Below, one piece after another: positions 1 to 7,163 of a stretch of 33,560 bases of DNA. The translations under genes were made by a program, and so were the position numbers. This stretch comes from HGM04593 sp045612305. Lineage in GTDB: Bacteria; Bacteroidota; Bacteroidia; Bacteroidales; Bacteroidaceae. The stretch is taken from the NCBI GenBank assembly GCA_045612305.1, contig JAZKYU010000016.1:1-33560 (forward strand), read 5' to 3'. How positions within the stretch are numbered: position 1 is the first letter of the stretch; every line of letters starts with the position of its first letter. The notes beneath the pieces are model-generated. The model saw only the letters and a list, made by a program, of their open reading frames with translations. It made no database searches and had not been told where the DNA came from.

Positions 1-388
1 GTGATAAGTCGCACATAGTGCGGGTCACGATTAGATGATGCTGCCAAAGACGCATTGACAATGCTTGCTGTTCGCAACCCGCGCTACGCGCTACCATTTG
101 CTGCAAGCATTGTCGATTAAGCAGAGCTTAATTCCGGAGCCCCAAAAACTTCAACTATGTTTTTCGTTAAAAAAGCGCCCTATGCGCAGAGCTCTTTGCT
201 CCTTTCTGTCGGCACAGAAAGGAGGTTAAAGAAAATATAAATAGTAACCGCAGAACAACACCGAGAAATTGAGTTAAAGGCTTTTTACACCCTCAACTTT
301 GTTGGTGAGCCTTATATTTTCCTAATGGTGTAAACTTTTTAGGTGTTTTCTTCCTTTTATATTGCAGTGCAAGAATTTGTTACCTGTT
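1..388. other. Palindrome-rich non-coding stretch at window start
   Basis: No open frame of useful length is present on either strand and no gene was recognised. The stretch carries several inverted repeats: CGCAC/GTGCG at 10-14 and 18-22; a 12-bp pair at 57-68 and 103-114 (GACAATGCTTGC and its complement) enclosing GC-rich sequence; ATTAAGC/GCTTAAT at 116-122 and 126-132; an 11-bp pair at 199-209 and 214-224 with a CGGC loop; and TTTACACC/GGTGTAAA at 284-291 and 327-334. It could hold the terminator of an upstream gene, a dispersed palindromic element, or a structured RNA. No convincing TAnnTTTG promoter box was found ahead of the gene at 389; TATATTTT at 313-320 is a weak match. Confidence 0.5.
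199..224. repeat. Perfect 11-bp inverted repeat, 4-nt loop
   Basis: CTCCTTTCTGT (199-209) and ACAGAAAGGAG (214-224) are exact complements around the loop CGGC. The hairpin is followed by a purine-rich stretch and not by a T-run, so it is not a classic terminator on the plus strand. Role unknown; it may be the 3' stem of a transcript entering from outside the window. Confidence 0.6.
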
Positions 389-1168
389 ATGCGTTGTATC
401 TCTTTCCTTTTGCTTTCTTGGGCTTTTGTGTCGGCGGGCTACGGCGGTGTTCTTGTGGTGGCTCACAGGGGTGGCGCGGCTCTTGGTGCCGAAAATACTC
501 TTTCGTGTATGGAGGCGGCGATAGCGGCCGGTGCCGGTGCTCTGGAGGTCGATGTGCATCTTACAAAGGATGGGCACATTGTGGTGTGCCACGACGCTAC
601 GGTAGATGCTACGACAAACGGCCGTGGGAGAATATCGCGTATGTCTTTGCGCGAGGTGCAGGCTTTGCGGGTTGTGGATAATGCGGGGCGGGTGACGAGC
701 GACTCTATCCCCACCCTGGAGCAGGTGCTGCAACTTGCAAAGGGGCGCTGCAGGGTGCTTGTCGAGGTGAAGCGTAGTTCGGGTGCAGGCCTTGAAGAGA
801 GGCTCGTGGAGCTTGTTGAGGCACACGACGCCTCGCAGTGGGTGAGTGTGCAGTCGTTTAGCGATGCGGTGCTGCGGAGGTTGCGCGCGCTCGGTGCTCC
901 TTTTGCACTTGAGAAACTTGTTGTTTTTAAAGTTCCCTTGCTGCCGCTTGTGTTCGATGGTGGGTTACGCTTTTTCTCGCTAAAGAAGTATGCTTATGTT
1001 TCTTCGTTCAACTTTCATAAAAGGTGCTTGCCTGCATCGCTTGCACGCAGATTGCAACGTGTGGGCAAGGTGGTTAAGGTGTGGACGCTGCGGTCGCCCG
1101 ATGAGGCTCCCCGTGCATCTGTAGATGCTGTTATTGTGGATAACCCGACTTTGTGGCGCGAGCCGTAG
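389..1168 (+). CDS. Glycerophosphodiester phosphodiesterase, secreted
   Basis: This 259-residue protein of the GDPD family (TIM barrel) is expected to hydrolyse glycerophosphodiesters to glycerol 3-phosphate and an alcohol. After a hydrophobic signal-like segment (residues 1-18, no lipobox) come the family motifs: AHRGG with His26-Arg27, ENT with Glu35, EVDVHLTKDG with Glu53 and Asp55, and CHD with His68. The C-terminal VWTL and DNP strands also fit the family. The ATG at 389 is preferred over an upstream TTG at 362 because it starts directly at the basic residue and hydrophobic core of the signal peptide. It likely acts in the periplasm or outside the inner membrane, scavenging phospholipid headgroups. 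It stands alone, with 234 nt before the next gene. The exact substrate is not visible from the sequence. Confidence 0.88.
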   Translation: MRCISFLLLSWAFVSAGYGGVLVVAHRGGAALGAENTLSCMEAAIAAGAGALEVDVHLTKDGHIVVCHDATVDATTNGRGRISRMSLREVQALRVVDNAGRVTSDSIPTLEQVLQLAKGRCRVLVEVKRSSGAGLEERLVELVEAHDASQWVSVQSFSDAVLRRLRALGAPFALEKLVVFKVPLLPLVFDGGLRFFSLKKYAYVSSFNFHKRCLPASLARRLQRVGKVVKVWTLRSPDEAPRASVDAVIVDNPTLWREP

Positions 1169-1243
1169 GATGTGCAGTGTGTTAATTATTCTTTGATTTA
1201 ATCTTAAACTATGTTTTTTCTATGGCAGTGAGGAAATATTTTC

Positions 1244-1271
1244 GTATCTTTGAGGTAAACCTCTAAGATAC
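1244..1271 (+). promoter_or_regulatory. Dyad overlapping a TAnnTTTG box upstream of pflB (distal)
   Basis: GTATCTTTGAGGT (1244-1256) and ACCTCTAAGATAC (1259-1271) form 13-bp arms with one mismatch and an AA centre. The left arm contains TATCTTTG (1245-1252), a perfect match to the Bacteroidota -7 consensus TAnnTTTG. No clear TTTG -33 element precedes it. A regulator bound to the dyad would cover the -7 box. This fits a regulated promoter, but the binding protein is unknown. Confidence 0.45.
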
Positions 1272-1293
1272 TTTCGCTCGTTGTGAAAAATAT

Positions 1294-1336
1294 TCAAGTA
1301 AACTTGATATTTCTTGCTCGCTTATTCGTATCTTTG
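1294..1336 (+). promoter_or_regulatory. Proximal pflB promoter with second dyad
   Basis: TATCTTTG at 1329-1336 matches the Bacteroidota -7 box, with TTG at 1304-1306 as a possible -33 element (22-nt spacing, slightly long). A second dyad, TCAAGT (1294-1299), AA, ACTTGA (1302-1307), overlaps that -33 region. Its core resembles the upstream dyad: both read NAnGTAAACnTN. Transcription would begin near 1343 and give a leader of about 60 nt before pflB. Confidence 0.5.
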
Positions 1337-1402
1337 CACGTAGTAAGCAACCGCATTTGTAGCGATTGTGATAGAGGCTTTAATCTAAAACTTTATACAA
1401 AT

Positions 1403-3631
1403 ATGGAATTGAATCAGATGTTTAAAGAAGGCTTGTGGAGTAAGAAAATCGACGTAGCAAATTTTGTTTACGAGAATATAACTCCTTACGAGGGTGACGC
1501 ATCGTTCCTTGTGGGCCCCACTGAGAGAACAAAGAAAATTTGGGACAAGTGTCTCGAGGCTCTTGCCGAGGAGCGTGCAAATAATGGTGTTCGCTCGCTT
1601 GATAACAAAGTGGTTTCTACCATCACATCGCACAAAGCAGGTTACATCGACCGTGAGAACGAGCTTATCGTTGGTTTGCAGACCGACGAGCTTTTGAAAC
1701 GTGCCATTAAGCCCTTTGGTGGTATTAAGGTTGTTGAAAAGGCTTGCCGCGAGAACGGCGTGGAGGTTGACGAGAAGGTTAAGGAGATTTTCTCGCACTA
1801 TCGCAAGACTCACAACGACGGTGTGTTCGATGCTTACACCGATGAGATACGTACCTATCGTTCTTTGGGCTTCCTCACCGGTCTCCCCGACAATTACGCT
1901 CGTGGTCGCATAATAGGTGACTACCGTCGCTTGGCTCTTTATGGTATCGACCGTCTTATAGAGGCAAAGAAAGAGGATCTTAAAGGCTTGGTAAGCCCTA
2001 TGACCGACGCAACTATACGTTTGCGTGAGGAGGTGTCGGAGCAGATAAAAGCTCTTAACGAGATGAAGATTATGGGTGAGTACTATGGTCTTGACCTTTC
2101 TCGCCCCGCAACAACTGCACAGGAGGCTGTTCAGTGGGTTTATATGGCCTACCTTGCATCGGTTAAGGAGCTCGATGGTGCTGCGATGTCTCTTGGTAAC
2201 GTGTCGACTTTCCTCGATATTTACATACAGTACGACCTCGACCACGGCAAAATCGACGAGACCTTTGCACAGGAGCTCATCGACCAGTTTGTAATCAAGT
2301 TGCGCATGGTGCGTCACTTGCGTATGCAGTCGTACAACGATATTTTTGCCGGTGACCCAACTTGGATTACCGAGGCTATCGGTGGTCGTTTCAACGACGG
2401 TCGCACAAAGGTTACAAAGACCTCTTTCCGTTTCTTGCAGACTCTTTACAACCTTGGCCCCTCGCCCGAGCCCAATATGACCGTGCTGTGGAGCCCCGAG
2501 CTTCCCGAAGGCTTTAAAGAGTTCTGCGCGAAGGTTTCTATAGATACATCTTCTATACAGTATGAGAACGATACTCTTATGCGCGAGGTGCGCAACTGCG
2601 ACGACTACGGTATCGCTTGCTGTGTATCGTACCAGGCTATAGGAAAGCAGATACAGTTCTTCGGCGCGCGTTGTAACTTTGCAAAGGCTTTGTTGCTTGC
2701 GATAAACGGCGGTCGTTGCGAGAACACAGGAACACTCATCGTTAAGGATATACCCGTGCTTTCGGGCGAGCTTCTTAATTACGAGGAGGTGCTTTCGAAC
2801 TACAAAAAGGTGCTTATGGATATTGCTCGCGTTTACAACGACGCTATGAACATTATCCACTATATGCACGATAAATACTACTACGAGAAGTCGCAGATGG
2901 CCTTCATCGATACTAACCCCACAATTAACCTTGCATATGGTGTTGCTGGTCTTTCTATCGTGCTCGACTCTTTGTCGGCTATAAAGTATGGTAAGGTTAC
3001 TGTTAAGCGCAACGAACTTGGCCTCACCGAGGGCTTTGAGATTGAGAAAGACTTCCCTTGCTTTGGTAACGACGACGACCGTGTGGACCACCTTGGTGTG
3101 GACCTCGTATACTTCTTCAGCGAGGAGTTGAAGAAACGTCCCGTTTACAAGAACGCGCAGCCTACTTTGTCGTTGCTCACAATTACATCGAACGTGATGT
3201 ATGGCCGCAAGACAGGTGCTACCCCCGACGGTCGCGCAAAAGGTGTCGCTTTTGCTCCGGGTGCCAACCCTATGCACGGACGCGACAAGAAGGGTGCTGT
3301 TGCTTCGTTGAGCTCTGTGGCTAAATTGCGTTATCGCGACTCACAGGATGGTATCAGTAACACTTTCTCTATCATCCCCAAATCTCTTGGTGTTGATAAC
3401 GAGACACGTATTGAGAACCTTGTGACAATGATGGACGGTTACTTTACAAAGGGTGCTCACCACTTGAACGTGAACGTGCTTAACCGTGAGATGCTTTTGG
3501 ATGCTATGGAGCACCCTGAGAAGTATCCTCAACTCACAATTCGTGTGTCGGGTTATGCTGTGAACTTCATTAAATTGAGCCGCGAGCACCAGTTGGAGGT
3601 TATATCTCGTTCTTTCCACGAGCGCATGTAA
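1403..3631 (+). CDS. pflB: Formate C-acetyltransferase (pyruvate formate-lyase)
   Basis: This glycyl-radical enzyme converts pyruvate and CoA to acetyl-CoA and formate in the cytoplasm during anaerobic growth. The product is 742 residues, in the usual range for PflB. The adjacent catalytic cysteines are Cys406-Cys407 (ACCVSYQ context), and the radical-bearing glycine is Gly717 in RVSGYAVNF, 26 residues from the C-terminus. An open frame extends upstream to 1283, but the ATG at 1403 matches the family N-terminus (MELNQMFKEG) and the extra 40 residues look like untranslated promoter sequence. Codon use is strongly biased (CGT, GAC, AAC, TAC, GAG), like the ribosomal genes at the other end of the window, which suggests high expression. 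pflA follows after a hairpin. Confidence 0.97.
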   Translation: MELNQMFKEGLWSKKIDVANFVYENITPYEGDASFLVGPTERTKKIWDKCLEALAEERANNGVRSLDNKVVSTITSHKAGYIDRENELIVGLQTDELLKRAIKPFGGIKVVEKACRENGVEVDEKVKEIFSHYRKTHNDGVFDAYTDEIRTYRSLGFLTGLPDNYARGRIIGDYRRLALYGIDRLIEAKKEDLKGLVSPMTDATIRLREEVSEQIKALNEMKIMGEYYGLDLSRPATTAQEAVQWVYMAYLASVKELDGAAMSLGNVSTFLDIYIQYDLDHGKIDETFAQELIDQFVIKLRMVRHLRMQSYNDIFAGDPTWITEAIGGRFNDGRTKVTKTSFRFLQTLYNLGPSPEPNMTVLWSPELPEGFKEFCAKVSIDTSSIQYENDTLMREVRNCDDYGIACCVSYQAIGKQIQFFGARCNFAKALLLAINGGRCENTGTLIVKDIPVLSGELLNYEEVLSNYKKVLMDIARVYNDAMNIIHYMHDKYYYEKSQMAFIDTNPTINLAYGVAGLSIVLDSLSAIKYGKVTVKRNELGLTEGFEIEKDFPCFGNDDDRVDHLGVDLVYFFSEELKKRPVYKNAQPTLSLLTITSNVMYGRKTGATPDGRAKGVAFAPGANPMHGRDKKGAVASLSSVAKLRYRDSQDGISNTFSIIPKSLGVDNETRIENLVTMMDGYFTKGAHHLNVNVLNREMLLDAMEHPEKYPQLTIRVSGYAVNFIKLSREHQLEVISRSFHERM

Positions 3632-3650
3632 TAAAAACTTATAAAAAGAG

Positions 3651-3683
3651 AGAGGCCGACCATAAAAAGCCGGCCTCTTTTTG
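3651..3683 (+). terminator. Hairpin with T-run between pflB and pflA
   Basis: AGAGGCCG (3651-3658) pairs exactly with CGGCCTCT (3671-3678), followed by a T-run (3679-3682). The pflA start codon lies only 12 nt beyond. It probably terminates or attenuates most pflB transcripts and lets a fraction read through into pflA, which is needed only in catalytic amounts. Confidence 0.8.
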
Positions 3684-3694
3684 TATAAAATATT

Positions 3695-4423
3695 ATGATA
3701 AAAGTACATTCCTATGAATCTATGGGCACGTTCGACGGGCCGGGGCTTCGCCTTGTGATATTTTTGCAGGGTTGTAACTTCCGTTGCAAGTATTGTGCCA
3801 ACCCCGACACGATAGACCTTAAAGGGCAGTGCGAGGAGACCTCGATAGAGGAAATTATGCGTATGGCGATGAACGAGAAGGCGTTCTTCGGTAAAAAAGG
3901 TGGTGTAACCTTTAGCGGTGGGGAGCCCACAGTGCAGGCTGCAGCGCTCATACCTCTTGTCAAGCGTCTGAAAGAGCAGGGGATAAGCGTTTGTATAGAC
4001 ACAAACGGCAGTATATGGAACAAGGATGTAGAGGAACTTTTTTCTCTTGTCGACCTTGTGTTGCTCGATGTGAAGCAGTTTAACGCCGAACGTCACCGCG
4101 AGCTCACGGGGCACAGCAACGAGCAGACTTTGCGCACTGCGCGTTGGCTCGAGGAGAACAACAAGCCTTTTTGGTTGCGCTATGTGCTTGTGCCAGGGTA
4201 TAGTGCCATAGAGGCGGATATACGTGCTCTGGGCGAGGCGCTTGGGGGTTACAAGATGGTGGGGCGTGTTGAGATTTTGCCCTATCACACCTTGGGCGTG
4301 CATAAATACGAGGCGATGGGCTGGAAGTATGAGCTTGAGGGGGTTAAAGAGAATACGCCCGAGCAACTTGACGAGGCAAAAGCTCTCTTCGACGAGTACT
4401 TTCCCTGCGTTTATGTAAACTGA
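3695..4423 (+). CDS. pflA: Pyruvate formate-lyase activating enzyme (radical SAM)
   Basis: This 242-residue radical-SAM enzyme installs the glycyl radical on PflB using S-adenosylmethionine and a reduced 4Fe-4S cluster. The cluster motif CX3CX2C is Cys27, Cys31 and Cys34 (GCNFRCKYC), and the SAM-binding GGE motif lies in TFSGGEPTVQ. The length matches the short activases that lack extra ferredoxin domains. It sits directly downstream of pflB, its expected partner, and separation by an intrinsic terminator suggests lower expression than pflB. The start ATG at 3695 follows the terminator T-run after 12 nt; no better start is visible. Confidence 0.96.
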   Translation: MIKVHSYESMGTFDGPGLRLVIFLQGCNFRCKYCANPDTIDLKGQCEETSIEEIMRMAMNEKAFFGKKGGVTFSGGEPTVQAAALIPLVKRLKEQGISVCIDTNGSIWNKDVEELFSLVDLVLLDVKQFNAERHRELTGHSNEQTLRTARWLEENNKPFWLRYVLVPGYSAIEADIRALGEALGGYKMVGRVEILPYHTLGVHKYEAMGWKYELEGVKENTPEQLDEAKALFDEYFPCVYVN

Positions 4424-4442
4424 TGCGTTTTTAGAATAAAGC

Positions 4443-4475
4443 AAAAAGCTCCTTGCCACGGCAAGGAGCTTTTTT
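4443..4475. terminator. Bidirectional terminator between convergent pflA and DUF2147 gene
   Basis: AGCTCCTTGC (4447-4456) pairs with GCAAGGAGCT (4461-4470) around the loop CACG, with an A-run before and a T-run after. It can therefore serve the plus-strand pflA transcript and the minus-strand DUF2147 transcript. Confidence 0.9.
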
Positions 4476-4495
4476 AGTTATAGCTTTTTGGGTAT

Positions 4496-4951
4496 TTACT
4501 TTATCTTTGTCCAGTAGATAGTGGTACCTATGCCCCAAATGTTGCCGAAGAGTTTAAGTTTCTTTGCATCGATAAACTCGGCCTCCACGCTCACGCGTAT
4601 ACCTTTTGAGGGGTCGTAGATTTTGGCATCGTTCCACTCTCCTTCGGCTTTGTCGAACTTGAGGCCTCGCACTATAACCACCTTGTCGATGTCTACGTTG
4701 CGCAGGTTTTTGTCGGGGTTTTTAACGTCTTTGCGCTTGTTGCCATTTTTGTCGAGAGGGTTTTCTACCCAAAATATTTGTGCAGTGTATGTGCCGTCGG
4801 CAGCTTTTGTTACACGCACTTTGCTCTTGCTACCGCCACGGTCGGTGAGGTACTCACCTATAATTTCATCGCCGTTCTTGTTGATGTTTTGTGCCACAGA
4901 GGGGAGTGCAAAGAAGATTGCACAGATAAGTGTAAAGATTGCTTTTTTCAT
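4496..4951 (-). CDS. Secreted DUF2147 family protein
   Basis: The 151-residue product has a clear signal peptide (MKKAIFTLICAIFFALPSVAQ, cleavage likely after VAQ) and then a single domain. The pattern is G-Y-L near the start, an IFWVENPLDKNGN stretch, a VRGLKF strand, WNDAKIYDPSKG and a final YWTK. It matches the DUF2147 family, small periplasmic beta-rich proteins of unknown role. I chose the ATG at 4951 over an in-frame GTG at 4960 because it begins the signal peptide. It has its own -7 box upstream and ends at a bidirectional terminator, so it is probably monocistronic. Confidence 0.85.
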   Translation of the reverse strand: MKKAIFTLICAIFFALPSVAQNINKNGDEIIGEYLTDRGGSKSKVRVTKAADGTYTAQIFWVENPLDKNGNKRKDVKNPDKNLRNVDIDKVVIVRGLKFDKAEGEWNDAKIYDPSKGIRVSVEAEFIDAKKLKLFGNIWGIGTTIYWTKIK

Positions 4952-4980
4952 TTTGTACACGTTTTTAAATTAAATATGTA

Positions 4981-4988
4981 CAAAAATA
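4981..4988 (-). promoter_or_regulatory. -7 box (TATTTTTG) for the DUF2147 gene
   Basis: Read on the minus strand this is TATTTTTG, a full match to TAnnTTTG, 30 nt ahead of the ATG. No clear TTTG -33 element lies at the expected distance. Confidence 0.45.
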
Positions 4989-5015
4989 TGGCAAAAAATG
5001 CACACTTGCTAGTTG

Positions 5016-5046
5016 TTTGTGCAAAATTGTGTGTTTTTTGCACAAA
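5016..5046. repeat. 11-bp inverted repeat TTTGTGCAAAA
   Basis: TTTGTGCAAAA (5016-5026) and TTTTGCACAAA (5036-5046) are exact complements separated by 9 nt. They lie upstream of the DUF2147 promoter box and downstream of the OmpA-like gene. This could be an operator for DUF2147 or a transcript-end hairpin for the gene before it; there is no strong T-run. Confidence 0.5.
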
Positions 5047-5105
5047 TTTAAACTTTGTGTGCAGTTTTTGTACAGAGTGTGGTTTAAAACGCCCGATTTG
5101 TGTCT

Positions 5106-6398
5106 CTACTCTTCGTTTTGTAGTATCATTAGGTTTACGGCGGCTTGCTCGTCGCCCATAGCGGCTGCTTTTTCAAAAGCTTTCTCGGCTGCGTGCAGAC
5201 GGTGACGGCGGTAGTCTATAACTCCTTGCAGGTTTATGGCGCGTGCGTCGTGCTTAAAGTGGTGCAGTTGGTGGGCCAGCTTGTGATAGTTGGGCGCGGG
5301 GTTGTTTATGAGCTCGTTTACTATGCTGTTTATGGTTATGGCTGCGCTGTCGGCTTTGTTGTTATAATAGATGGCGTTTATTGTGGCGCCTCGGTGCTTG
5401 GCAAAAGAGGCTCTTGCAAGTTCGTGGTAGAGGGAGCCGCCATCGTAGGTGCGTAGCATAATTTCGCGTTTTGTAGCCGAAGGCTCGCTTTTGAGCTTTG
5501 CTATAAACTCGTTGGCGTCGGGGAGGTCGAGTTGTTTTATGTCCTGGTATATGAGAGCCCAGTTTTTGCCACCGTCGGAGAGCTCAAAGATAGAGTCGGG
5601 CAGGTGGTGGTGATGGCGTATGTGGTTGCGCAGGGCCACGGCGCGCTGGTAACCAAGCTGGCTGCTGCTTTGTTCGGCGCTGTCGGGCGAGGTAAAACCC
5701 ACAATTTGCACGGCTTCTATGGTGGTGCTGCTGTCGGATAGTATGTTGTTTATTATGCCCATAAGCTCGTTTATGGATTTTGCATTTTGCATGTATGCAA
5801 GGTCGAGCAGGGGGCTGTTTGTGCGGTAGCGCACAATTCTTTTGTTATCGGTGAGTGCGGAGCTCTTCTCCTCCAGAGGGGTGTAGTGTTTTATGCTTTT
5901 TATGTGTGGGTGTTTCTGGGCTAGGTGGTCGGCAATGGTGAGGGCTGCATCTACCTTGTGGCAGCTCAATGAGGGGGCTGCGGGGAGCAGAATTTCAACG
6001 GTGTCTAGGTTGTAGGTTGTGCCGTTCTTGTTGCTGTACTCGCAGTATGTTACGCCCCAGATGGTGTCGCAGGCGTGCTGTTCGGGCAGGGCGATGGTGC
6101 AGCTGTTGTGTCCGCGTGCGTGTAAAGGGGGTGTGTACCCGTGTCGCTTTGCATATCTTTTTGCAAATTTCTTGCCCTGAAAGTGTCGGGCAGCGCTGCT
6201 TATACAGGTGTCGGGGTTGCAGAGATGCGATATAAACAGCATGCCGTCGTTTGATGGTATGTTGTCTACCTGGTAGTCGAAGGTTATATACCAACAACTG
6301 TCTTTGTGTACCGTGGAGTAGTTGTCGAGAGTTATTTGCGCTGTGGCCATGCAGCTTGCGAGCAGCAGGCCAAGAGGGGTGAGAGAGATTCGTTTCAT
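5106..6398 (-). CDS. OmpA-like/DUF3868-like envelope protein with C-terminal TPR-like tail
   Basis: This 430-residue exported protein has a signal sequence with a possible lipobox (LASC, Cys16), though signal peptidase I cleavage after ATAQ (residue 21) is equally possible. The N-terminal part (about 22-140) resembles the beta-rich DUF3868 domain seen ahead of OmpA-like domains in Bacteroidales fimbrial loci. Residues about 190-300 have the OmpA-like pattern: RYRTNS, a GFTSPDSAEQ motif, and the alternating GYQRAVALRNHI helix that binds peptidoglycan in the family. A long conserved tail follows (TKREIMLRTYDGG), and the last 60 residues read as a TPR or Sel1-like helix pair (INLQGVIDYRR, AAEKAFEKAAAMGDEQAAV). 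It lies 57 nt after the HAD gene, possibly in the same transcript. No fimbrial genes are nearby. Confidence 0.65.
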   Translation of the reverse strand: MKRISLTPLGLLLASCMATAQITLDNYSTVHKDSCWYITFDYQVDNIPSNDGMLFISHLCNPDTCISSAARHFQGKKFAKRYAKRHGYTPPLHARGHNSCTIALPEQHACDTIWGVTYCEYSNKNGTTYNLDTVEILLPAAPSLSCHKVDAALTIADHLAQKHPHIKSIKHYTPLEEKSSALTDNKRIVRYRTNSPLLDLAYMQNAKSINELMGIINNILSDSSTTIEAVQIVGFTSPDSAEQSSSQLGYQRAVALRNHIRHHHHLPDSIFELSDGGKNWALIYQDIKQLDLPDANEFIAKLKSEPSATKREIMLRTYDGGSLYHELARASFAKHRGATINAIYYNNKADSAAITINSIVNELINNPAPNYHKLAHQLHHFKHDARAINLQGVIDYRRHRLHAAEKAFEKAAAMGDEQAAVNLMILQNEE

Positions 6399-6424
6399 AG
6401 GTCTATGGTTTTTAATTACCTCTA

Positions 6425-6458
6425 TAAAACGAAAGTGTGGGCTCTAAAGTTCGTTTTA
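6425..6458 (-). terminator. Possible weak terminator at the end of the HAD gene
   Basis: TAAAACGAA (6425-6433) and TTCGTTTTA (6450-6458) are exact 9-bp complements around a 16-nt spacer, overlapping the HAD stop codon. On the minus strand the second arm ends in TTTTA. The stem is AT-rich, so it may be a weak terminator or may allow read-through to the OmpA-like gene. Confidence 0.35.
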
Positions 6459-7163
6459 AAAGTCGATTAGTGCTGGTAGTTCCTCGAGCGATGATATTAT
6501 GGCGCTAGGCTCGGCACCGGGTTGCACGGGCTCCTCCTCCCAACATATGTTTTTGAGCCACACGGCTTTGCAGCCTAGAGTGCGTGCAGGGTGTATGTCC
6601 TTGCGATAAGAGTCGCCTATGACCAGGATATCCTCGGGGGCAAGGTTTAGTGCCTTTACGCCGAGGGCAAAGAGGGCGGGAGAGGGCTTGCGCAGCCCCA
6701 CAACAGACGATTCTATGATGTTGCCGAAGTATTTGTTGAGCGAGAACTCTTGCAACACCACGGGCATGTTACCGTAGAAGTTTGTTACAAGTACAAGGGG
6801 GTAGCGTGTCGATAGCTTCTCGACAAGGGTGCGTGTGGTTGCAAGCGTGTTGAGCACTCGTTTGTAGCAGCTCTCGGCTATGGTTTTTCTTTCTTCGGGG
6901 GTTATGGGGTGGTGCTTGGAAGCGAGGTACTCGGCTTGCAGCGTGGTCTTTTTGTCGAGTAGGGTGAAGAAGGTGTCGTCGGGGGCTATGATGGGGCTTT
7001 TGGCAAGTGCGCGTTCGGCATATACATAGGCCTCGCGGAAAAGTTCTTTGCTTATCTTGACACCGGCCCTGCGATACTCTTCCTCTATGAGCTCGCCCCA
7101 GTGTGTGCCGTTTGTGTCTATGGTGCCCCCGTAGTCGAATATTATACCTTTTATTTTCTTCAT
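6456..7163 (-). CDS. HAD-superfamily protein with altered motif I
   Basis: The 235-residue protein has a HAD fold with a helical cap. Motif I is FDYGGT: the nucleophile Asp10 is present, but the second aspartate (position 12), the usual acid/base of phosphatases, is glycine. Motif II is LVTNF, motif III includes the lysine of LRKPSP, and motif IV is VIGDSYRKDI. A normal HAD phosphatase reaction may therefore be slow or replaced by another reaction. The ATG at 7163 overlaps the stop of the CDP-alcohol transferase gene (ATGA), so translation is coupled; the longer upstream frame has no support. In context it may act on a phosphorylated intermediate or product of the neighbouring transferase. 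The substrate is unknown. Confidence 0.8.
   Translation of the reverse strand: MKKIKGIIFDYGGTIDTNGTHWGELIEEEYRRAGVKISKELFREAYVYAERALAKSPIIAPDDTFFTLLDKKTTLQAEYLASKHHPITPEERKTIAESCYKRVLNTLATTRTLVEKLSTRYPLVLVTNFYGNMPVVLQEFSLNKYFGNIIESSVVGLRKPSPALFALGVKALNLAPEDILVIGDSYRKDIHPARTLGCKAVWLKNICWEEEPVQPGAEPSAIISSLEELPALIDF

Noticed and set aside
57..114. An integron attC-like site
   Set aside because: The inverted repeat lacks the paired core sites with GTTRRRY and there is no integrase or cassette-like gene.
1283..1402. A 40-codon N-terminal extension of pflB
   Set aside because: It covers the proximal promoter and leader and is not expected in PflB; the ATG at 1403 gives the normal N-terminus.
1385..3277. 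A 630-codon open frame antisense to pflB
   Set aside because: It is opposite a highly expressed, fully recognisable gene; its translation shows no family motif and the open frame follows from the codon bias of pflB.
3341..4459. A 372-codon antisense frame across the pflB end and pflA
   Set aside because: It crosses the intergenic terminator and two real genes, with no recognisable domain.
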